Assembly: GCA_900545245.1 (NCBI GenBank)
Contig: UQYV01000013.1
Span: 1-64,000, forward strand
Origin: an uncultured Bacteroidales bacterium
GTDB lineage: Bacteria > Bacteroidota > Bacteroidia > Bacteroidales > UBA932
Length of the DNA: 64,000 nt
Direction: 5' to 3'
In this document: positions 63,503 to 64,000 of the stretch, piece after piece
How the letters are laid out: each line of letters opens with the position of its first letter
Numbering within the stretch: position 1 is the stretch's first letter
The notes under the pieces: model-generated
Told to the model about the DNA's origin: nothing
Databases searched by the model: none
What the model saw: only the letters and a program-made list of their open reading frames with translations
Translations under genes and position numbers: made by a program

Positions 63503-64000
63503 TTCCTTTTCAAAAGATATTCATGGAGGGCAACGAAAGTTCCGGCACTCCACCCGAGCATTTCGGGGGTTTCGTATTCGCTACCGACGCTTTCCGTACC
63601 TTCGATGACATTGTATTTTTCCCAGAGTTTTCCTGTCTTTGCGTAGGATTCAAGCACGAGACGGATATATTTTTCCGAAAGACGCACGGCATCCCTATGA
63701 TAGCCATAATCGGCGAGTCCCATAACGGTCATGAATGTGGAAGAAGGCCAGCAGTTCGGAAAAGACCACTGATACTCATATTCATAATGCCTATTTTCGC
63801 AGACAGAAAGCCCATGCCTAAATTCCAGGAGTTCCAGTCCACGCACGACGCCGACCGCCTGCGCCTTTGTTGCAAGTCCGGCAAAGAGCGTTGTAAACAC
63901 GGCCGCCGACAGCACGTCAGAGCGTTTCCCATTCACGAAATCATAGTCATAGAACTGTTGACGCAGCTTGTCGAACATAAACTCAGACATAAGTTTCCGC
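63499..64000 (-). CDS. Trehalase-like (GH37/GH63-type) glycosidase, C-terminal part
   Basis: The frame is open to the window edge, so only the last 167 or so residues are seen. YEYQWSFPNCWPSSTFM, LADYGYHRDAVRLSEKYI, TGKLWEKYNVIEGTESVG and PEMLGWSAGTF follow the C-terminal pattern of GH37 trehalases and related (alpha/alpha)6 enzymes, including the glutamate region of the catalytic base. It could be a different GH63-type enzyme. It overlaps SusC by 4 bases and is the first visible gene of the operon. Truncated at the 5' end by the window. Confidence 0.72.
   Translation of the reverse strand, partial: RKLMSEFMFDKLRQQFYDYDFVNGKRSDVLSAAVFTTLFAGLATKAQAVGVVRGLELLEFRHGLSVCENRHYEYEYQWSFPNCWPSSTFMTVMGLADYGYHRDAVRLSEKYIRLVLESYAKTGKLWEKYNVIEGTESVGSEYETPEMLGWSAGTFVALHEYLLKRK

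Overview
The window comes from a Bacteroidota genome, most likely a gut-type Bacteroidales. The support is a SusC/SusD operon, a run of fimbrillin-family lipoproteins, GH97 and GH130 enzymes, DUF3575/DUF2147 proteins, and promoters of the Bacteroidota form TTTG-N19/20-TAnnTTTG. GC content looks close to 50 percent. I cannot name the genus. I saw no rRNA, tRNA, CRISPR array or intact insertion sequence.

Region 1 (163-1940): an Rpn-type PD-(D/E)XK nuclease gene on the plus strand converges on an ADP-ribosylglycohydrolase gene on the minus strand.

Region 2 (1984-19160, minus strand) is the most unusual part. One tight operon of ten genes, or eleven with the ADP-ribosylglycohydrolase, runs from a good promoter at 19130-19160. 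Its leader RNA can fold into either an intrinsic terminator or a competing hairpin. The operon encodes two lipoproteins (one vWA-like), a four-helix membrane protein, a tubulin/FtsZ-like GTPase, a large Hsp70/actin-like ATPase, a second Hsp70-like protein with decayed motifs, a zinc-ribbon GTPase, a GAP1-N2-like protein, a membrane-anchored SH3/zinc-ribbon/GTPase protein, and a TPR/outer-membrane beta-barrel protein. Together they look like an envelope-spanning, NTP-driven machine built from cytoskeleton-type folds. It is the best candidate here for an undescribed system.

Region 3 (19170-22806): an intergenic stretch, a DUF2147 gene, a truncated YhcG/DUF1016 gene beside a palindromic element, rpsP-rimM, and a DUF975 membrane protein.

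Region 4 (22879-28789, minus strand): a compact lysine/diaminopimelate operon dapE-lysC-dapB-dapA-dapD-dapF using the succinylase branch.

Region 5 (29062-37876, plus strand): a fimbrial operon with one DUF3575 barrel protein and six different fimbrillin-like lipoproteins. One carries a Gly-rich repeat domain and two end in tip-adhesin-like domains. Its promoter sits in a 16-bp inverted repeat shared with the divergent dap side.

Region 6 (38047-50278): trpS, a DUF4143 AAA protein flanked by palindromes, a LolA/MMPL lipid-export pair, two paralogous lipoproteins, pgk, an rRNA methyltransferase, and a GH97 alpha-glycosidase.

Region 7 (50291-64000, minus strand): a second DUF4143 AAA protein, then a polysaccharide utilisation operon. 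In transcription order it is a trehalase-like glycosidase (cut by the window edge), SusC, SusD, a lipoprotein, a SusE-like protein, a GH130 mannosyl-glucose phosphorylase, an AraC regulator, a GPH sugar symporter and an AGE-family 2-epimerase. The last enzymes form the known route for beta-1,4-mannobiose: epimerise to mannosyl-glucose, then phosphorolyse to mannose-1-phosphate and glucose.
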